From Tyzzerella sp. UBA1042 (lineage in GTDB: Bacteria; Bacillota; Clostridia; Lachnospirales; Anaerotignaceae), in assembly GCA_002316675.1 (NCBI GenBank), contig DCDZ01000010.1, positions 33,614 to 41,040 of the forward strand: a stretch of DNA of 7,427 nucleotides, read 5' to 3'. This document shows positions 4,720-7,427 of this stretch, in pieces. Both the position numbers and the translations under genes were made by a program. Below the pieces are notes generated by a model that saw only the letters and a program-made list of their open reading frames with translations, searched no databases and had not been told where the DNA came from. The first letter of the stretch is position 1. Every line of letters begins with the position of its first letter.

Positions 4720-5967
4720 AAATATTCCCGTAACGTCCAATGTGGCAAAATAATCTTCCGGGGTTTCCGCTCGACGCAAGAGCCCAATTTCCCCATTTTC
4801 TTTGAAAAGAAGCTCTGCGGAGCGCAGCTTTCCATTATAATTATAGCCCATGGCGTGTCCATGCGCACCGGTGTCATGAATATAAAGAATATCGCCGATT
4901 TCAATTTCCGGCAATTCTCTGTCGACGGCAAATTTATCGTTGTTCTCACACAGACCGCCTACCACATCATAAACATGGTCACAAGGTGCCTGCTCCTTGC
5001 CCAATACCGTAATGTGGTGATACGCACCATACATGGCAGGACGCATTAAATTTACCGCACAGGCATCCAAACCGATATATTCCTTATAGATATGCTTTTC
5101 ATGAATTACCGTAGCCAAAAGACTTCCGTAAGGCGCCAGCATAAACCGTCCCATTTCCGTATAAATGGCAACATCATTCATACCCTCCGGCTCCAAAATC
5201 TCCTCATATGCGTTTCTTACCCCTTCCCCGATTGCCATAATATCACAAGCTGTCTCTTCAGGATGATAAGGAACACCAACACCGCCGGAAAGGTTAATAA
5301 ACGCAATATGAATGTCCAATTCTTTTTTTAATTCCACCGCCAGTTCAAACAATATTTTCGCCAGCATAGGATAATACGTATTTGAGTTTGTACTGCTGGC
5401 CAGAAAGGAATGAATGCCAAAATGCTTCACGCCTTTTTCCTTCAAAATACGGAAGGCGTCCTTCATCTGCTCCTTTGTCATGCCGTATTTCGCATTACAA
5501 GGCTTGTCCATAATTTCATTGGAAACTTGAAAAAGACCGCCGGGGTTGTATCTGCAGCAGATAGTCTCCGGAAGCTTTGCAAGCTTCTCAAAATACGCAA
5601 TATGGGTAAAATCATCAAAATTAATGATTGCACCCAGCTTATTTGCTAAAATAAAATCCTCCCCAGGGGTCATATTAGAAGAAAACATAATCTCTTTCCC
5701 GGAAAAACCAATGGCCTCCGCCAGCATCAGTTCTGTATAAGAGGAACAGTCCATACCGCAGCCTTCTTCTTTTAATATTTGCATAATACCGGGTGTGGGT
5801 GTTGCCTTTACCGCAAAATATTCTTGAAAGCCCTTGTTCCATGAAAATGCACGATTTACCAAGCGGGCATTTTCACGAATCCCTCTTTCATCATAAAGAT
5901 GGAACGGCGTAGGATAGTTTTCTATAATTTTTTTTGCCTGCTCTAAAGAAACAAATGGTGTTTTCAT
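4711..5967 (-). CDS. lysA: Diaminopimelate decarboxylase-like PLP enzyme (LysA clade variant)
   Basis: Fold-type III PLP decarboxylase. The likely reaction is meso-diaminopimelate to L-lysine, the last lysine step. The protein has 418 residues. Visible motifs are YFAVKATPTP with PLP lysine K54, CGMDCSSYTELMLA (70-83), RYNPGG (139-144), HFGIHSFLASSTN (182-194), NLSGGVGVPY (225-234), EMGRFMLAPYG (271-281), GGLCENND (337-344) with C340-E341 of the substrate site, and GAHGHAMGYNYNGK (367-380). Against classical LysA, GGG is SGG, EPGR is EMGR and CESxD is CENND, so it belongs to a distinct LysA-annotated clade that I recall as common in Clostridia. Carboxynorspermidine decarboxylase and other fold-III decarboxylases are relatives, so substrate certainty is moderate. 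The ATG at 5967 has AAGGAG (5978-5983) ten bases upstream; a 22-residue in-frame extension from TTG 6033 would translate the ribosome site and promoter and is rejected. It stands alone, without other lysine genes. Confidence 0.85.
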   Translation of the reverse strand: MKTPFVSLEQAKKIIENYPTPFHLYDERGIRENARLVNRAFSWNKGFQEYFAVKATPTPGIMQILKEEGCGMDCSSYTELMLAEAIGFSGKEIMFSSNMTPGEDFILANKLGAIINFDDFTHIAYFEKLAKLPETICCRYNPGGLFQVSNEIMDKPCNAKYGMTKEQMKDAFRILKEKGVKHFGIHSFLASSTNSNTYYPMLAKILFELAVELKKELDIHIAFINLSGGVGVPYHPEETACDIMAIGEGVRNAYEEILEPEGMNDVAIYTEMGRFMLAPYGSLLATVIHEKHIYKEYIGLDACAVNLMRPAMYGAYHHITVLGKEQAPCDHVYDVVGGLCENNDKFAVDRELPEIEIGDILYIHDTGAHGHAMGYNYNGKLRSAELLFKENGEIGLLRRAETPEDYFATLDVTGIFKK

Positions 5968-6004
5968 TTGTAAAATGCTCCTTCTGTGATAAAATTTGTT
6001 TTCA

Positions 6005-6033
6005 ATTATAACAAACAATCTAAGGGTTTGCAA
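6005..6033 (-). promoter_or_regulatory. Strong promoter of the lysA-like gene
   Basis: On the minus strand: -35 TTGCAA (6028-6033), a 17-bp spacer and a perfect -10 TATAAT (6005-6010) with extended TGT before it (6011-6013). RNA would begin near 5998, leaving a leader of about 30 nt. That is too short for a lysine riboswitch, so no L-box control is present at this gene. Confidence 0.8.
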
Positions 6034-6061
6034 TCAATCCGAGGGGAAATATGAAAAAACA

Positions 6062-6091
6062 TTGCCTTTTATGCAAAAAGCAGTGTATACT
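6062..6091 (+). promoter_or_regulatory. Candidate promoter of the KdpD-like kinase gene
   Basis: -35 TTGCCT (6062-6067), an 18-bp spacer and -10 TATACT (6086-6091). RNA would begin near 6098, about 28 nt before the ATG. The spacer holds part of an imperfect inverted repeat: TGCCTTTT (6063-6070) against AAAAAGCA (6075-6082), one mismatch. Its -35 is 28 bp from that of the divergent lysA-like promoter, so one bound protein could affect both. Confidence 0.5.
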
Positions 6092-6125
6092 ATAGATAAT
6101 ATTCAATTTTTCAGTGAGGTAAGCT

Positions 6126-7427
6126 ATGCGTGATTATTTGCTGCAATTAAAAAAAATTAAACTAAAACCTGACGTCATATTGTTTGATTTGCTGAAAACA
6201 ATTATGGTGTTTTTAATTGCGACCTCCTTTGCTTTATGTGTGGTTGAAATGAATGTCATCAGCGACAATATTTATGGGGTGTATATGTTTGGTGTCGCCA
6301 TTACCTCTGTGATAACCAGCGGCTACATATGGGGAATTCTGGCCTCCATCGGCGGCGTTGTTGCGGTGAATTTTTTCTTTACCTACCCATACTTTGCATT
6401 AAACTTTACAATTTCCGGGTATCCCGTTACCTTTGCCCTACTGTTACTTTTGTCGGTTTTGGTCAGCACCTTAACCTCCAGGGTAAAAAAAGCCGCCATA
6501 CTCTCTGCCATACGCGAAAGCAAGGCAGAAAAAATGACAAAAATGAGCAATACGCTGTTATCCGCCAATACCATTCAAGAAGTATTGGAAATATCTGTTG
6601 ACTTTTTTTCTCAAGTCAACCAGTGCAGTGTCATCGGCTATTTAGGGGATCCAGCCAAACCAGAGGCAAAACTGGTGAAAGCCTTGAAAAATCATGACGA
6701 ATCCATTCTAAACAGTCCCTTAGAGCTGCAGATCGCCAAAAATGCTTATGTCAAAAATCAAATTTCCGGTGTTGTTATAGGCATGGAGGCCCATAATTGC
6801 AAAGGCACTTATCTGCCCATTTCCACGGATAAAAGGGCCTATGGCGTCATCGGACTTCTATTCGACAATCCTGATGATGTGTTGCTTGATGTATATGAAT
6901 TTTCGACGATGATGGTTTACCAAGTCATTTTAGCTTTGGAACGGCAGGCTATGGAAGAAAAAGCACAGCAAATTCAGCTGGAAAAGGAAAAAGAGAAGAT
7001 GCGCAGCAATCTTTTAAGGGCAGTTTCCCATGATTTGCGAACGCCCCTTACTTGTATTCTGGGCGCAAGCACCACTTTGCTGGAAAACAAAGATAAGGTA
7101 AACGAAGAGATGTTTCATCGGCTGGTCTTGGATATTCATCACGATGCGCAATGGTTGATTCATATGGTTGAAAATTTACTTTCCATTACAAAAATCAACA
7201 GCGAGCGTGCCCGGGTAAAAAAACAGAATGAAGTCGTAGAAGAAATTGTTGCCGAGGCCCTTGCCAGGATTTATAAAAGATTTCCTGACGCCATCATTCA
7301 GGTTTCCGTTCCTGACGACTTGATGATTGTTCCTATGGATTCCACCTTGATTGAACAAGTTTTAATTAATTTGCTGGAAAATGCAATTCGTCATTCCGAA
7401 ACCACCCTCCCCATCATGGTGAAGGGG
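6126..7427 (+). CDS. KdpD-like sensor histidine kinase lacking the Usp domain (cut by right edge)
   Basis: Membrane sensor histidine kinase; 434 codons are visible and the frame stays open to the right edge. The ATG at 6126 has GAGG (6116-6119) six bases upstream. A 20-residue basic N-terminus leads into four hydrophobic segments (about 22-40, 50-66, 68-86 and 100-117) that resemble the DUF4118 membrane domain of KdpD, including the KdpD-like NFFFTYPYF (82-90). A GAF-like sensor region follows (about 145-272), then a charged helix (274-297) and HisKA with AVSHDLRTPLT (299-309), phosphoacceptor H302. The KdpD-type AQWLIHMVENLLSITKI is at 341-357. The HATPase N-box QVLINLLENAIRHS (411-424) has N419; the G boxes are beyond the edge. 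The large N-terminal KdpD/Usp region, which in full KdpD includes the c-di-AMP-binding Usp domain in some Gram-positives, is absent. A KdpE-like response regulator is expected downstream. The signal is unknown; a K+ role should not be assumed. Confidence 0.92.
   Translation, partial: MRDYLLQLKKIKLKPDVILFDLLKTIMVFLIATSFALCVVEMNVISDNIYGVYMFGVAITSVITSGYIWGILASIGGVVAVNFFFTYPYFALNFTISGYPVTFALLLLLSVLVSTLTSRVKKAAILSAIRESKAEKMTKMSNTLLSANTIQEVLEISVDFFSQVNQCSVIGYLGDPAKPEAKLVKALKNHDESILNSPLELQIAKNAYVKNQISGVVIGMEAHNCKGTYLPISTDKRAYGVIGLLFDNPDDVLLDVYEFSTMMVYQVILALERQAMEEKAQQIQLEKEKEKMRSNLLRAVSHDLRTPLTCILGASTTLLENKDKVNEEMFHRLVLDIHHDAQWLIHMVENLLSITKINSERARVKKQNEVVEEIVAEALARIYKRFPDAIIQVSVPDDLMIVPMDSTLIEQVLINLLENAIRHSETTLPIMVKG

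Noticed and set aside
5968..6033. 22-residue N-terminal extension of the LysA-like protein
   Set aside because: The extension would be encoded by the -10, leader and ribosome site, and homologues as I recall them begin at the MKTPF methionine.
5968..6125. Lysine riboswitch (L-box) upstream of the lysA-like gene
   Set aside because: The predicted leader is only about 30 nt and no long paired structure is present.
1..7427. Mobile element, CRISPR array, phage genes, toxin-antitoxin or defence system
   Set aside because: No transposase, integrase, terminal repeats, spaced repeats or small paired genes were found; composition and codon use look even by eye. The content is ordinary metabolism, repair, transport and signalling.

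Overview
The window reads as ordinary chromosomal DNA from a low-to-mid GC Firmicute. I infer an anaerobic Clostridia member of Lachnospiraceae or a related family, because the start codons are preceded by strong GGAGG-type ribosome binding sites, the promoters are sigma-A-like and often have an extended -10, and the proteins resemble clostridial families (the MutY iron-sulfur spacing, the LysA-like clade, a short FNT channel, a reduced KdpD-type kinase). No transposase, integrase, CRISPR array, tRNA or rRNA was seen. All identifications come from reading motifs by eye; no database search was run.

Layout. Positions 1-3032 carry four genes on the minus strand. In transcription order they are an FNT-family anion channel (2409-3032), the adenine DNA glycosylase MutY (1353-2399), a Nudix hydrolase (793-1350) and, after a 171-bp gap, an Eis-like GNAT acetyltransferase (1-621, cut by the left edge). 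The first three are packed with 9-bp and 2-bp gaps; the ribosome binding site of each downstream gene overlaps or abuts the stop codon of the gene before it, so they look like one translationally linked operon driven by a promoter at 3064-3093. The 722-838 stretch before the acetyltransferase is dense in candidate signals: a GC hairpin with a T run, a promoter, a near-consensus 7-1-7 Fur-type box and a TGTAAA/TTTACA palindrome.

Divergent from the FNT operon is D-serine ammonia-lyase, dsdA (3225-4559, plus), with its own promoter and two inverted repeats. It converges on a diaminopimelate-decarboxylase-like gene, lysA (4711-5967, minus). Between them are three hairpins, the last a good intrinsic terminator whose T-tract overlaps the lysA stop codon. 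lysA in turn diverges from a KdpD-like sensor histidine kinase (6126 to the right edge, plus) that keeps the DUF4118 membrane domain and kinase core but lacks the N-terminal KdpD/Usp region.

How the genes fit together. MutY and possibly the Nudix enzyme suggest oxidised-base defence. dsdA and the lysA-like gene are both PLP enzymes of amino acid metabolism, but each has its own promoter and they need not act together. I found no convincing new multi-gene system; the more interesting points are regulatory (the 722-838 cluster, the dsdA leader) and questions of enzyme or signal specificity (the lysA-like clade, the reduced KdpD kinase, the Nudix substrate).
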